A stretch of DNA of 64,000 bases from Locusta migratoria (GCA_026315105.1 CM048751.1:336814649-336878648); one strand, 5' to 3'; positions 12,970 through 25,049 are shown, counted from the first letter of the stretch. Numbers and translations are program-made. The notes: generated by a model from the sequence alone, not told the origin.

Positions 12970-15440
12970 TAAGTGTGAGCTGGGTTCGGCCAGTTGTATT
13001 GTGTAGCAGTTCGTCTTGACCTGTACTAGAAATCATAGGATAAAGTTTACTACCATAGACTCTCAGTTCACGTTAATAAGTATTGTCCATAGTGTTCAGT
13101 GGTACAAATCTCTGAACTCCTACAATCTCTGTTCCGCTGTAACAATCGGGAGAAAATATTTTCTTTTTTTTTTTTTTTTTTTTATTCCCAAGGTCGAATA
13201 TACCATTGCCCTTGCTGAGTGGAGTAATATTTACTTAAGGTGTTGCTCGACTTAGGTGGTAAAGTTTTCAGCCCTGTGTCGCCATCCCGATAGTCTTTCG
13301 TTTCAGCGAACACATAGATATAAATCGCTGCGCCACCCAAAAATAAAAGTCAACGCATCTGATAAACAAATCTAATAATCAGAAGAACCCAGTTCAGTGG
13401 GCCTTTTTTGGTCGCAGCGTGTGTCCAGAAAAATTGTGACTAATCATTCGAACATAGTTCATTTAGTCGTTATCTTCAAAGAGTAATATATACCAATAAA
13501 GTTGAAAAATTCTGAAATCCGACACACTTTATTGTTGCTGCGGTCGACCAGTAATACTGCTCGATCGCAGTAACAAATAATAATAAACTTTTAATATAGA
13601 CAAGAAATATTACTTTTACAAATTACGCTCGCTAATGATACTTCCACGTAGCATTAGCGATCGTAGGTCAATTATTTGTAAACTAATACAATAAGTTACA
13701 CTGCAAGTTTGCTTTAAATTCGACCACAGGGATCGATTTATTTAAAAGAAAAGTCTTACATTTTTCAATACAAATCCTGGCCAGACTCTAAGTTTGCAAA
13801 TACCTATCCTCACTGGTTATGCTATCTTTTTACAACAAAAACAGAAAATAACCTACAGTGCCACCACCACTTTCCGGACACCTCTCTTAATTAAAATTAC
13901 AAAATAAAGGCGAGGGCCGTTTTTCAGGTGTGGGCGAAATTAATCATTCAAAAGGTCTGGTTTCCCACAACCCATAGAGTCTGCCTGTTGATCTTTAATA
14001 ACAGCCTATGGAAAAACAATGAATGTAGTCGTCAATAGGTAAGGTTTTACTTTAGTTACTACCCAAATGGAGTACCGTAATTACTTGGAATAGAATAATC
14101 ACTGTTATTTTGTTCTGTAGACCTTATGCGGCATTTAATAAACAAAAACAACCTTTCACTTTAATAAGAAAAGCTTTGTATTGGTCATGAAAGTAGCTTT
14201 ACATTTAATTGCCCTTCTTGCTCTTAGCCGGTGAATCATACTATTTCCACGCATTATTTTTTTAAATATGGACCATAAGCAGTATAGATCCAACTTATCA
14301 ATAATAAATATGAGTGGAACTCCGTCACACTCACGATACTTCGGACAACACGCAGCCTCCGACAGTATCTACCATCCACACTAACTCCCAACTACAAAAA
14401 TCAGACTATCTGCTATGTCCAAAACTTTTAATAAAATCAACTTACCACTGTTTTATACAGGGTAACTATTAAATTCCATTACGAATAGATCGTAATTATA
14501 CACCTGGCTAAGAGAAGTTATTCTGTGAACCATCAAACTGATAACAAAAGAATTCAACCATATGCATGAAATATAACTTTCATGACCAGATACTTCCTTG
14601 ATTTACGAGTAAATTCTCGTAAAAATAAGACGAAGGATATGTTCTATTACTGATTAATTAATTACTCGTGGAATAAAACCACATAAGATACCGCATAAAT
14701 TACTAACTGGCGCATTCCAGCATGCAACAAGAATTCGATAAGCATTAAATTACGGCACTTTACCCTTGATATCTCATCTTAAAGTGGCTGCCTTTTCCGT
14801 TAATTCGCCGTTCGGCTCTCCAGAATGCACCAATTCATCATGTAAATCACATTTAGATGGCTGTTTTACTTCTTCTTTATAATAATCGACATTACTTTTT
14901 GGTAGCAAAACCTTGACCTACCGACACCTTCATTTTTTTTTTCTTTTACATAGAGTTTCTTTTTTTTTTTTTTTTTTTTTTGTAACACGCTTCTATGCTC
15001 CGCGGGCGACCCGTTTATTCTTTGCTTCCACGCTGTTAGTATGCCCAGGGAAGCGTACGCCATCTTACTGTGGTTAAATCCCGCTGCTCCAGTGCATTCA
15101 CGTGAAAACATGCAACAATAAAAATTACTAGGTATAAATATACCATTCACATAAACAAAACAATTTCGTCAACCTAAGTTGTATGCAATATACTCTCGTT
15201 TTGCTATCGTCCAGAAGTCATGATGCACTCCAAAAAATTTCTGTACTGCTACAATTGGCAGTTGCTCCGTCTTGGTCGAAGCAGTTGCTTAGTGACCGCC
15301 TGCCGGCAAACACGTGCTCGCATCAGCAGCTCTACACTGTAAGTTAACCGGCTTCTTAATAGAAACTGCTTATTTTCGATTCATGCGTGCTATCTCTTAG
15401 ATCCATCAAACTTTTGTGTGCTCGCGTATTTATTAATCGA
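12970..15440. other. No gene recognised; AT-rich with T-runs
   Basis: Homopolymer T runs occur near 13161-13180 and 14960-14981. I saw no coding signal, splice structure, or clear terminal repeats. The whole stretch is absent from the right arm. Confidence 0.4.
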
Positions 15441-15739
15441 GAATCGCGTTTAGTTGACAGATCAGTGTGGTTTTTTATTTTATTTTATTTTTTGTTATTA
15501 GCTCGCGTGAATATTTTTCAGATTCTCAATTAATAAACAGTTTAGTGTTTGGCACATATTTATTGAAGCTCACTGTTTATCAAACTTTTGTGTCCCTGAT
15601 CGTATATTTAATCAGCTTCGCTTCAAAGCAACAGTTTAGTGTCCACTACGTATACTTAGATTCCCACAGTATGGTGAATTGTCGAACAGTTTAAATCACA
15701 AAAGTCGTACTCACTTGGGACAGACAGAGATTTTTTTGA

Positions 15740-16348
15740 ATGGCTAGGAACTGTGACTGCTGCGAACGGATACAGGCCGAGTTGGTGACTCTTCGCTCGC
15801 AGCTTCAGGCGGCGTTGCATTCGCTGGCAACGCTTCAGACTGCGGTGGGTGAGCGCCGCTGTTGGGGGTCGCTCGCGGGGGTGCAGCAGACGCCCTGTGC
15901 GGCCAGCCCGCTCACTGCCCGCGAGGGGGTCGCCCTCCAATCCGTGGTGCATTGGGAGGTCTCCTCAGCGCGCGTCACCTCTCTAACCCATCCTGTACAA
16001 CAGATTCGAGGCGCTGTCTGTGGCAGAGGATGTTTTAGACGCAGGTGGTGTTGCTGTACTCACCCCTCTGCCTGCAAGATTCGGGCTTTCACAGAAGGTG
16101 GGAGCTCCAACGTTAGGCAGGTGATGGAGCCCCTTATGGATATGGCTGCCTGGGAGGGAAAGAAGTCCAATGTGCACTCCGTGCGCATACCGGGGGGAGA
16201 CATTCAAGATGTGGAACGGGTCCTTCCGGATGCCAGCTGCAGGAAGTGGATCATGTCGGGACCAACGATGTGTGTGGCTTTGGATCGGTGGCTTGTTTTG
16301 AGTGGCTATCACAAGTGGGCTGTAGATTCTTCGGGTTCCGCTAAATAG
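15740..16348 (+). CDS. LINE ORF1-like protein
   Basis: A 202-residue frame starting MARNCDCCERIQAELVTLRS, with a predicted helical, coiled-coil-like N-terminus. It sits directly upstream of endonuclease and ORF2 fragments of the same CR1/Jockey-like element. I infer it to be the first ORF (nucleic-acid-binding chaperone role in such elements). I see no zinc knuckles. The C-terminal half looks frameshifted. It is element-encoded, not a host gene. Confidence 0.6.
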   Translation: MARNCDCCERIQAELVTLRSQLQAALHSLATLQTAVGERRCWGSLAGVQQTPCAASPLTAREGVALQSVVHWEVSSARVTSLTHPVQQIRGAVCGRGCFRRRWCCCTHPSACKIRAFTEGGSSNVRQVMEPLMDMAAWEGKKSNVHSVRIPGGDIQDVERVLPDASCRKWIMSGPTMCVALDRWLVLSGYHKWAVDSSGSAK

Positions 16349-16824
16349 GAGCCCACTGTACTCAGGAAGCAGCTATACGGGTAGCGGGGGGCTCTGTGGC
16401 GTGGAACGGTTTTTTTTTATTTTTTTAATTTTAATTTTATTTTATTTTATTTATTTATTTACTTATTTATTTATTTATTTATTTATTTTTAGATTAAAGA
16501 GCCTCGGAAATACAGAAAATGGGTTTCAGTCTCAAATGCTTCAGGTTAAGCACAGGAAGAATGCAGATCTAGGAACCACAGTTTAATAGTTGTAAACTGT
16601 CGTAGCTGCGTTGGTAAAATTCCAGAGTTCCAAGCGCTGATTGAAAGTACTGAGGCACAAATAGTTATTGGTTCTGAAAGCCGGCCAGAGATAAGTTCGG
16701 CCGAAATTTTTACTTCCTGTGAGTTGGGATGAGTGTAGGTTATAACTGACAAGCGGAATAAAATGACAATTGGATCTTTTTATCTAGATGGTGCGAAAAT
16801 TGTCAATTAAGACTAAATAATGAA

Positions 16825-17208
16825 ATGTGTGAAGTAATACACATGACCACTAAAAGAAATCCGCTGAACTTCCATTACACGATAAATCAGTCAAAGTTTC
16901 AGGTCGTAAATTATACCAAATACCTAGGAGTTACAATTACGAACAACTTAGACTGGAGAGAACACATAGAAAATATCGTGGGGAAAGCGAACCAAAGGTT
17001 ACTATTCATTGGCAGAACGCTTCTAAGAATCAACAGCTCCACCAATGAAACTGCCAACATCACACTTGAGCGTCCTTTCGTGGTGTGCTGTTGCCCAGTG
17101 TGGGACCCTCACCAGGTGGGACTGACGGAAGACATTGAGAAGGTTCAGAGAAGGGCAGCTCGTTTTGTTTTATCACGTTACCGGGGGGAAAGCGTCACGG
17201 AAATTTGA
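16825..17208 (+). pseudogene. LINE ORF2 C-terminal region
   Basis: A 127-residue frame with YTKYLGVTITNNLDWREHIE, AGTLLR-type IGRTLLRINSSTNETANITL, CCCPVWDPHQVGLTEDIEKV and QRRAARFVLSRYRGESVTEI. This is the post-palm region of Jockey/CR1-group reverse transcriptases. The mirror copy at 44842-45093 (minus) keeps the same order, including an ESVTEMLHDLRW block that is frameshifted here. Confidence 0.85.
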
Positions 17209-17576
17209 GTTCGAAAGACGTTATTCGTTGCGGCGAGATCTATTTAAGAAATTTCAATCAGCGACTCTTACTTTATTTTGCTGGCACCCACTTACATAGG
17301 GAGACATGACCATCCCAATAAAATAAGAGAAATCAGATCGAAAACGAAACTATTTAGGTGTTCTTTCTTCCCGCGGACTATTAGAGAATAGAACGGTAGA
17401 GAAAGGTTATGAAAGTGCTTAATGAACCCTCTGCCAGGCACTTAAATGTGATTTGCAGAGTATGTATGCAGATGTAGATGTAATTATTCTTCACCTTCGT
17501 TAATGCTGCCATACATTTAGGTCTAATCGTATGCCTGATCCACGCCACTATTTTTTATACCGTGTCATCCTCTGTC

Positions 17577-17905
17577 CAAAGAAGGGCCACCCGATGTTAC
17601 GATACAGGGAAGACAGCGTCACGGAAATGATACAGGATCTGGGATGGGTATCATTACAACAACGGCGCTTATCGCTGCAGCGTGGGCTTCTACAATCGCC
17701 AACATTCTCCTCCGAATGCGAAAATATATTGTTGACTCCCACCTGCATAGGTAGAAATGATTATCAGAGCTCGAACGGAGAGATTCAGATTTTCTTTCTT
17801 CGCGCGCGCTATTCGAGAATAGAATGGTAGATGAATAGTACAAAGGTGGTTCGATGAACCTCTGCTAGGCACTTGATTTGCAGAGTATTAGATGTAGCTG
17901 TAGAT
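17577..17905 (+). mobile_element. CR1/Jockey-like LINE 3' fragment inside intron-like repeat
   Basis: The frame reads RYREDSVTEMIQDLGWVSLQ QRRLSLQRGL, then the 3' UTR and tail gtagctgtagatgtaga. It splits a sequence that is continuous at 31780-31990 (flanks ttcgttaatgctgcc ... cctctgtc and tggcgtcgctgg). It is therefore an insertion into the paralogous copy of gene A intron 1. In the right arm only its first about 65 bp remain before the deletion junction. Confidence 0.85.
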
Positions 17906-19071
17906 GTAGAATAGCGTCGCTGGATACGACATGGAGATCCATGTAATCAGCACAGTCCTGTACCGGCAATCGTCGTGTTAATTCATTTGAAACGCCACTG
18001 CTCTGTCGAGTGTCTCCTCAATCAGCGATACGAGGATGGTGTAACGGGACAAAATATTTTCTGGTGCGTTACGGAGTTTTCAAACGGTTTCGTTTCAATT
18101 TATTACGAAACTATGTTATATTACTCATTATTTCAGGAATTGACCATTAAAATATAACTGTAAGTAACTTTTGTAAAATTACACTATATTTGTTTTGATG
18201 TGTGTTGTAGATTTTACATCAAAGGAACGTTAAAGATATCTCTAGGAGAGAGCTCATAGATATATTTTAACTCCATATGAGCCGCAGTATGCCAAGAAGA
18301 TAAAATTGAAAAGGGGGTATTAATGATGATGAAAGATGAAGGTCTCCCAATGATTTATTGGTTCCTAAGATGGTTTATAGTTAGTTGCTTGTGAGATACC
18401 AAAGTAACTGCTATGGTGGGCAGAATAACGTGTTTATGGTTGCGTATGTTTAAAGCTTTCACGAAACAGGAAAGGGATTTAACAGAGAGAATAGTATAAC
18501 TTAACGTGATATTTTTGTTTTTTTGTTTTTTAACTGATCAGGGTAATGACAGTTCGTGGGAAGTGTTAGTCGGTTATAAAATGGCAATTGACATTAATGT
18601 TGTGTGGCAGTATTAAGTAACTCCTCTATGGGACGTATCTATTGAAGATTGGTTGTTCTTGTGGTTGAATGTCAGTCTCGAATGGAATCCTGCGGGAGTT
18701 CACTAGGTCACGCGTTGGTCGTGAGCTTTGTTGTTATGATTTGACTGGCTCTGGTTGCAAATTGCGTGCTATTGGGTCCCGTGAGTTACACAAATAAAAC
18801 AGAGCAACTTACCCTCCGATACGTAACGGTAAAGTTTGACTGTGACGGATAGAATTGCTGGGACCAAGCAGTGTGTTCCCAGCTTTAGGTCAGGATGAGG
18901 CGTGGAGCCTGGTGGAGCGCAAGGGACGCTAGTGAAACAGAATTATAGTTGACCATTTTATTCCGTAACATACATAAGTTTGATGAAGGCGCTAGCTCGA
19001 CAGGAGCTAGAGCAGTAGATGGCGTCGCCTTCGAACTGCAACCTTGGTGTTTCGTATGATGGTAGTGCCCG
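17646..19071. other. Left-arm segment deleted from the right arm
   Basis: The right arm joins the equivalents of 17645 and 19072 directly (reverse complement of 44500-44530 reads ctgggatgcgctgcaccgc). The LINE fragment reads through intact here, so the left is the ancestral state and the right carries a deletion of about 1.4 kb. Between 18045 and 18880 I recognise no gene. Confidence 0.75.
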
Positions 19072-20378
19072 CGCTGCACCGCAATGCCGGAAAGCGATGC
19101 AAAGACTGTTGTTGTAAAGTGTTCTATCCCTTCACCAGGCTATGCAGCGGCCGGTGGATCCACGCAGGGACCCCTCTGAAGTCGGATGTCGTGCTGGTTC
19201 CTCACTCGGGACACCGGCTGGCCGGATTAGCACCAGACTGCTAACTCGACGACAGGAACATTAGCCTTTAGAAACCAACCACTGCGCTGGCCTCAGGGAG
19301 CCACCATAGAGGTGTGAAGTCGTCAGCACAGCGGATCACCATCTTACCAGATTAGTGTAAAGTATGGCCTCGACCAGAAGACTCCATCCCTTAGCTGCCT
19401 CTAGCAGTTACCCGTATGTACTGCAATCTGCGACAGAGACTGAGCACAACGATTAGGCCAGTGAATTGACGACTACCTCCTGGGCATCGTCGATTCAGAA
19501 GACCAACTGCTACTTCTAAATGTGGGAGTATTTATACATAAAATTGGCTGAAGCTATGACGTATGAAACGATTTTAATGTGTTCCCTTTGAAAATGCAGT
19601 GTTCGCCCGATGTGTCTTTACCGCTGACGCATCCGCGGTCCTATTCACTTTTGTGACAGAGTTACGTGTAGTTATGAAATGTTTACTAGCTGCGTCTCTG
19701 TCTGACAGCCATTTCACTCACACACAGTCGCTGACGGTAGGCTCTCCAACTTGCAGACGCAGCGGCTGACGTCATCACGCAAGGCGGGTGAGCATGTTCT
19801 GCTACCGGCTGCTGACCTTATTCCGTCTTGCTAAAGTGAGCAAACCAAGATCTTTACACTTCCCTGTCACAATGTTTGCGACGTAGCAGATGTTAACAAT
19901 TTGGGTTTTGGAACCAATAAAATAATTTGGAGATCTCGCAAGTAATCATCTATCAGCTTAGAGTGACTTAGGTTTTCTGGGAAAAGATATAATTAATACT
20001 TAAGAGTTGTTCGGTGCCAACACCTGAAGTAGGCTCCAAGCTTGCTTTCAGATTAATTAAATATAAATACGGAGCTGCAAGTGGTGGTGTCGCCATAGGA
20101 TTTTTTCTTTATTTTTATATTTTTTTTGAACCTACCTAAAAAGTTAGTCATAGAGGACATTTATTAGCAGTCAACCAGAAGTTAAATTCTGTATGTGGTA
20201 TACATAAAAGACGATAATAAAACATAACTAAGCCTGAGAGCGTGACACAAAATAAATAGAATTTAGCTGATTTATTTATTATCTTGCTTGTAAGATATTT
20301 TATTTATTTACTTTTTTTTTAAATTTTGAACAAGGAAGGGAAAATTGGTAAATTCATAACTACTATCTTTGGTCAAAG

Positions 20379-20480
<102 letters not shown>

Positions 20481-20481
20481 A

Positions 20482-21595
20482 TGAAGATAATGCAAAGTCA
20501 ACCATGTCCATAAGAATTGTTAAAAAGGAAAAGATGTTAGCTTGACATACAGGGAATATTGAATTTTAATAAAGGCATCTCCGAGGACTGATAGGAATAT
20601 TATCACTAACGATTTTTTTTCTTTTTTTAGTATCTCTGCTAATATTCGGAACTGTCATCAAAAAGGTGAAATAATTCTAATTTAGGTTTGATTAATTTAT
20701 TTTTAAAAGGAAGCTTAATGAGAAGTCTCTTTCAATGAAATGTTTAGACAGAGAGGATAGCTTGGATTAAATGTAATTTATACTAATAAAGGTAAAAAGT
20801 AACAACGTTCCAATTATTGATATCTATATATTTTCAGTGAATTTGAAGGGTAATCTTAATTTTATTTTTCCTGGTGTAGTTAACTACAATGATTTTTACG
20901 TATAATAGTAAAATATAATTACAGATAGTTTTTTGTAATCGTTGATTACAGACCGCTCTTACGTTGGTGACTAAATTCTACTTACTGTATCGCCCGCGTA
21001 TTGCGTTGTAGTGGCGATGTATTTAATTGACGATATACTGTTGTACAAACCAAAGGTGTGTATTCATCCTGAGTGGTATTTAACTTACTATAGAACCTGA
21101 TAGGAGTTTATATGTAGCCATTCATAGTCAGATGCGTTAAATATATTATGTTAATACCGTATCTTGTAACACGATCTTTGCTACCGTCATAGGCGACCAA
21201 AAGGCTAACAAATAATATCTCAGAATCTTTAACTACGTTAGACTAGACGGGGCGTTACAATGGTCGCAGTCTTTCAGTCAAGAAAAAGGCCTCGCCAGTA
21301 CCGGGAATCGAACCTGGGGTTTTAGCATCGCGGTCACCACCACGGCGCACTCTGCTACGGACGCGAGATTAAGCAGTTTGCGGTAAGAGCAAAACCAAGA
21401 CACAGATATGCCACATTGTCGGGATATAAGAAAGAAAGAATAAACGCTAGTAGCGGGAAAAGTGAGCAATTCAGTACTACGTAAGGTTGGAATCGTTGAA
21501 CGAACTGACTAAAACGTTCACGCAAGTGTCTCTTCTTGAAATGTTTCATACCGAGTCAGTCATCTATTCACAAATGAAATATCCTTTCTTTCTAG
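20482..21595. other. Left-arm segment missing from the right arm
   Basis: Right-arm homology jumps from the equivalent of 20381 to that of about 21600, with a family-3 SINE and an AT tract between. The interval 21285-21595 resembles 31998-32290 (upstream part of gene A intron 1), including caagaaaaagg...gtaccgggaatcgaacctgg. I see no gene here. Confidence 0.6.
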
Positions 21596-21695
21596 AGTGT
21601 CACACTTTAAAAATAAGGATGAATGTTGTCAATGTAAGCTCAGCAAGATTCCCGTCACAAAATACATTACTTCTCTTTTCTAACATTTGACTTAC

Positions 21696-21797
21696 CGACA
21701 AAAGGGTGAGTGCGAGAACAGCCGTGTGTTGTAAGCCGCATTGCTGAGGAGTGGGCGGCTGTTCCCCGTCGGAGGTAAGACTCCTCCCTCAGACATT

Positions 21798-21841
<44 letters not shown>

Positions 21842-21923
21842 GTTCTCAGCACCAGTTATTTCAGGTAGTTTGTAAGTTTAGAGACCCCGAAGACTGCATA
21901 TTAAAAGGTGGCGACTTTTGCAT
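21696..21923 (-). pseudogene. Decayed second copy of exon 1, split by a SINE
   Basis: On the minus strand, 22200-21940 aligns with the promoter of gene A, a cctatatatgc-type TATA relic and the attcgccATG start context are kept (ATG at 21923), and the exon end ttgtcg|gtaagt is kept at 21696. The hydrophobic core of the signal peptide has been deleted (the start reads MQKSPPF), and a family-2 SINE remnant with a (TG)n tract sits between the two exon pieces. The mirror copy at 42543-42774 has the same damage, so decay came before the inverted duplication. Confidence 0.7.
21708..21905 (+). repeat. SINE family 2 remnant with (TG)n expansion
   Basis: Sequence gctgaggagtgggcggctgt, then a TG tract (21800-21842), then caggtagtttgtaagttta. 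It matches the SINE body in the right arm (42572-42764). Short caccctttt/caccttttaa duplications flank it in the exon-1 relic. Confidence 0.65.
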
Positions 21924-22210
21924 GGCGAATGGTAGCCGGCCCTCTATATGCAAGAATATCGTCCATTACTTCCGAAGAAAGAAATGATAAACTGTACTTG
22001 CTACTGATAAGGGCTGAAACGCTGTACGTCCATTAAACTTCTAGTCTTTTCCTGGTAGTTATCTATTTTACATATATATCGGAGTAAATAACTAGCCAAA
22101 TCTGAAATTTAAGAAGAAATTCTTTATCAGTTAATAGCGCGATTACGTGGACAAATAAGGTAACAATAATGCTTCGCGCTACGTCGTCTAGTTTTAGAAT
22201 TTATTATTTT

Positions 22211-22395
22211 CCGGCCGCCGCGGTGGCCGAGGGGACTGAGGTGCACCAGTCACGGTCTGCACGGCCACTGCGGTCGGGGATTCGAATTCCCGACGGGCAT
22301 AGATGTATAAAGTAGTTCATAAGTAATTTGTAAGTTTAGGGACTGATGACCCCGCAGTTAAGTCTCATAAGCTATATAAACATTTGAACAAACAT
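22211..22395 (+). repeat. SINE family 1, shared by both arms
   Basis: A complete tRNA-related head (ccgcggtggccgaggggac; B box ggattcgaattcc) with the family tail. Its partner lies at 42072-42250 on the minus strand, so it was present before the inverted duplication. Confidence 0.9.
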
Positions 22396-22730
22396 GATTT
22401 CTGAATTATTATTGGCTTAATGAAACTGAAATGTACATTTAGGGTCAAAGAAGGTCATTCGTTTCTTTTACAATTACGAACTTAGCGACTACGTACTGTG
22501 ATAAAGATACACTTCTAATTCTGTTGGAAAGAATAATTACTTATACATTCTTCCATCGAGATTGTTAATCGTAAATTGTGTTCTCTGCAACCAATGCACC
22601 AAAATTTGTCAATACCGAGAAACACTCTCAAATGTCAAAGACACTATTGATAAATCTCAAGCATTGAATTAAAATTTGTGATGCGGCCGGAAATCGAACC
22701 CGGACCTCCATGCGTACTAGAAATGTTCAA

Positions 22731-22921
22731 ATGTTTGTAGAGCTTATGGGACTTAACTAAGGGGTCATCAGTCCCTAAACATACAAACTACTTATGAACT
22801 AGCTACAACTAAGGACGTCACAAATATCCATGCCCGAGGGGGGATTCGAACCGCCGACCATAGTGGCCGTACAGACCGTGACTGAAGCGCCTCAGACCCA
22901 TCGGCCACCGCGGCCATCAAA
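22731..22921 (-). repeat. SINE family 1, left arm only
   Basis: Flanked by the duplication gcgtactag (22722-22730 and 22922-22930). The right arm keeps the empty site (tctagtacgcatgg, about 41740). It lies inside an older tRNA-like sequence. Confidence 0.92.
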
Positions 22922-22946
22922 GCGTACTAGACAGACTTCTTAACCG

Positions 22947-23223
22947 TTTTTTTTTTTTTTTTTTTGTGTTTTTGTTTTGTTTTTTGTTTTTCTATGGGCA
23001 ATTCTCTTCGTTGCGGACGCTGATCGTTTTTTGTTCGTTCTCGTTCGGTGTGTGGTTGGCTCAGCTTCTTTGTAACAGAGGACGTTGAGCCCGCTGACCG
23101 GGCGCGCTGAGGAACCTAAAGACAACGCAGACACCCGTGCCCGAGTGAGGAGTCGAACCCCCGACGGCGAGTAACCGCACGCTCCGCAGCATGGCGCCTT
23201 AGACCGCTCGGCCACTCCACCGC
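22947..23223 (-). repeat. SINE family 2, poly-A type, shared by both arms
   Basis: Read in reverse it begins gcggtggagtggccgagcgg, continues gcgtgcggttactcgccgtc and ends in an A-rich tail (T run at 22947-22965). The mirror copy is at 41468-41727. Confidence 0.9.
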
Positions 23224-24179
23224 ACCGTTAGACCACCACACCACTAACGATTAAGGCGCCTTGGAATAGTCCAAGTACGATTTTCCTCCACGTCACAAAC
23301 TTTAATTCAGCTTCTGTGTACCAAAGGTAATTGCCAATTCATTCAATGCTTCAGATTTATCAATAATGTCTTTGACATATTCGAGACGAAAATCCGTCTC
23401 CAGGATTGTTTATTTGTATTAAACTCTCAAATGTAATCCTAATGATGGAATAAAACAAAATATAATTATCAAATTAACCTACGCAATATCAGGAATATTG
23501 TCTATTCTTCCGGAAATCTTACAACTATTATCGCTTAATTAATTTAAGCAAATATTTCACTTGAGAACGGCTCTAGCGATATTTATGCACTTTTCATTTA
23601 TTTATTTTGCTGTATTTATCCTCAGGAGACTTGAATGAAAGAAATTTTTGGTACATCTACAGGAAAATTGGATAAATCGAGATAAAAATGATATTTTTAA
23701 TGAGCTTTGCACTAAACTGAACAGTATAACTCACGATTGGCACAATTATTTTTGGTTTGCTGTGGTGAAGGAAAAGTTTTCAGAAAAAAAAGTTCTGCAC
23801 AGTTTACACAGCAAGGTTGGAAAATTCGAACATAGTGCAAAAATTCACACTCTGTCCTAGGTTCCGATAGGGACGATATATTTCATATCACTGATCACGA
23901 TACAATTTGCAACGTTTATGTGATTTTTTTTTCATGGAGGATGTTTTTATGCTTCGCAACCCAACGTATGGTGCAGGCCGGAGGTTGGCATTTGACTGGT
24001 CAACATATTTCATCATCGTATGTCCGATCACCATGAAACTTGGCACGTGTATTTAGTGTACGTTCCTATGCAGCAGTGATTTACCCTGTCCAAGATGCTG
24101 TAAGGTGCATGGCGGAGGGTGCACTGCAACGGGCTTAGACACCGTTTGTTCACTCACCATGAAAGTTGCCAGTGTGTGT

Positions 24180-24335
24180 AATTCTTCATAAATGGCGGGA
24201 GATGGTAGGGGAGGAGCAGGAAGAGGGTGAGGAGGAGAAAGCGGACGTAGAGAAGAGAGAAAAGAGAGGAGGAGATGAGGCAAGAGAGGAGGGAAGGGGA
24301 GATGGACGTGTAGGTGCAGGAGGAAAAGGAGATTA
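24180..24335. repeat. Purine-rich tract
   Basis: A long run of A/G-rich sequence (gaggagcaggaagagggtga and similar), mirrored as pyrimidine-rich at 40385-40520. The open frames that read through it on either strand are low-complexity by-products. Confidence 0.8.
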
Positions 24336-24713
24336 GGCTGTATACGTAACGTACTGGCAACTTAGAAGCATTACCGCGTTGTCTGCTATTGAATAAATAA
24401 ATAAATAAATAAATTGATTCACAGGCAATTTGTGCAAGTTTTATTGATTTTTGTGCAGACATACATTGATTTTATTTTTGAAACTTTGAAAACAATGACA
24501 GAACTCATAACTGTATCCATCTGTAGTGTTGGTGATTTTCTCAGTTGTTATTCCGATGAACAGAAGCATGTCTGGAGTTGTGCGCAGCCTTTTTGCGAAG
24601 CCTTTGTTGTTTTATGCGAGATGAACCTCCATCCTCAGCTGCAGCCATCTAGAGAACAGAATCATGAACAACAGCTTCCTCACGTAAATTCAAATACATC
24701 TGGAGTAAATATA

Positions 24714-25018
24714 CCACGGTCGTTCACAAAGTAAGTTCCGTTTCTATTTCTGTCCGCGGCAGCGCTACGATCGCAGCTCCGAGCATGCTCAACAGTTACT
24801 CTGATTTAAGGAGAAGACAATTCGTTTTTTCCACGGTAATTCCCGACCTCACACGGCGAATATGACCAAAAAACTATTACAGGAATTTCAATGGGACGTG
24901 TTAGATCAATCTCCGTACAGCCCGGACCTGTACAATACAATTCAATAAATATTTTTTCTGTATCTGTACACGTTTGTTTTATATCACCAAACGGAACTTA
25001 CTTTGTGGACATACCGCG
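24714..25018 (+). mobile_element. Mariner-derived MITE, left copy
   Basis: Terminal inverted repeats contain cacaaagtaagttccgttt and its reverse complement, bounded by TA at 24712 and 25019. An internal remnant reads FQWDVLDQSPYSPDL, the third-acid block of a mariner transposase, so this is an internally deleted derivative of an autonomous element. The mirror copy is at 39703-40006. Confidence 0.9.
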
Positions 25019-25049
25019 TAATATTTTACGAAAAATATCTGAATACTGT

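Larger units (their letters stand above)
15467..17484 (+). mobile_element. CR1/Jockey-like LINE, internally deleted
   Basis: Pieces lie in LINE order: an ORF1-like frame (15740-16348), an endonuclease start (16595-16735; IPEFQALIESTEAQIVIGSE), then the C-terminal part of ORF2 (16825-17208; VQRRAARFVLSRYRGESVTE), a 3' UTR, and a short tandem tail (gtatgcagatgtagatgtaa) ending near 17484. Most of the reverse transcriptase is missing. The right arm keeps only the portion from about 16873 onward (44665-45290), so the right-arm breakpoint falls inside this element. Confidence 0.85.
22680..23265 (-). repeat. tRNA-like sequence with two SINEs inserted
   Basis: Minus-strand outer halves ggtgtggtggtctaacggt and ttaagaagtctgtctagtac...ggtccgggttcgatttcc form a tRNA-like unit with a perfect B box. 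A family-2 SINE (22947-23223) sits at an aacggt duplication, and a family-1 SINE sits at 22731. The right-arm copy (41447-41783) has only the family-2 SINE. I take this as a tRNA-derived repeat, not a working tRNA gene. Confidence 0.7.

Noticed and set aside
24053..24462. Leucine/proline/serine-rich frames conserved between arms
   Set aside because: They are low-complexity translations of the polypurine/polypyrimidine tract.
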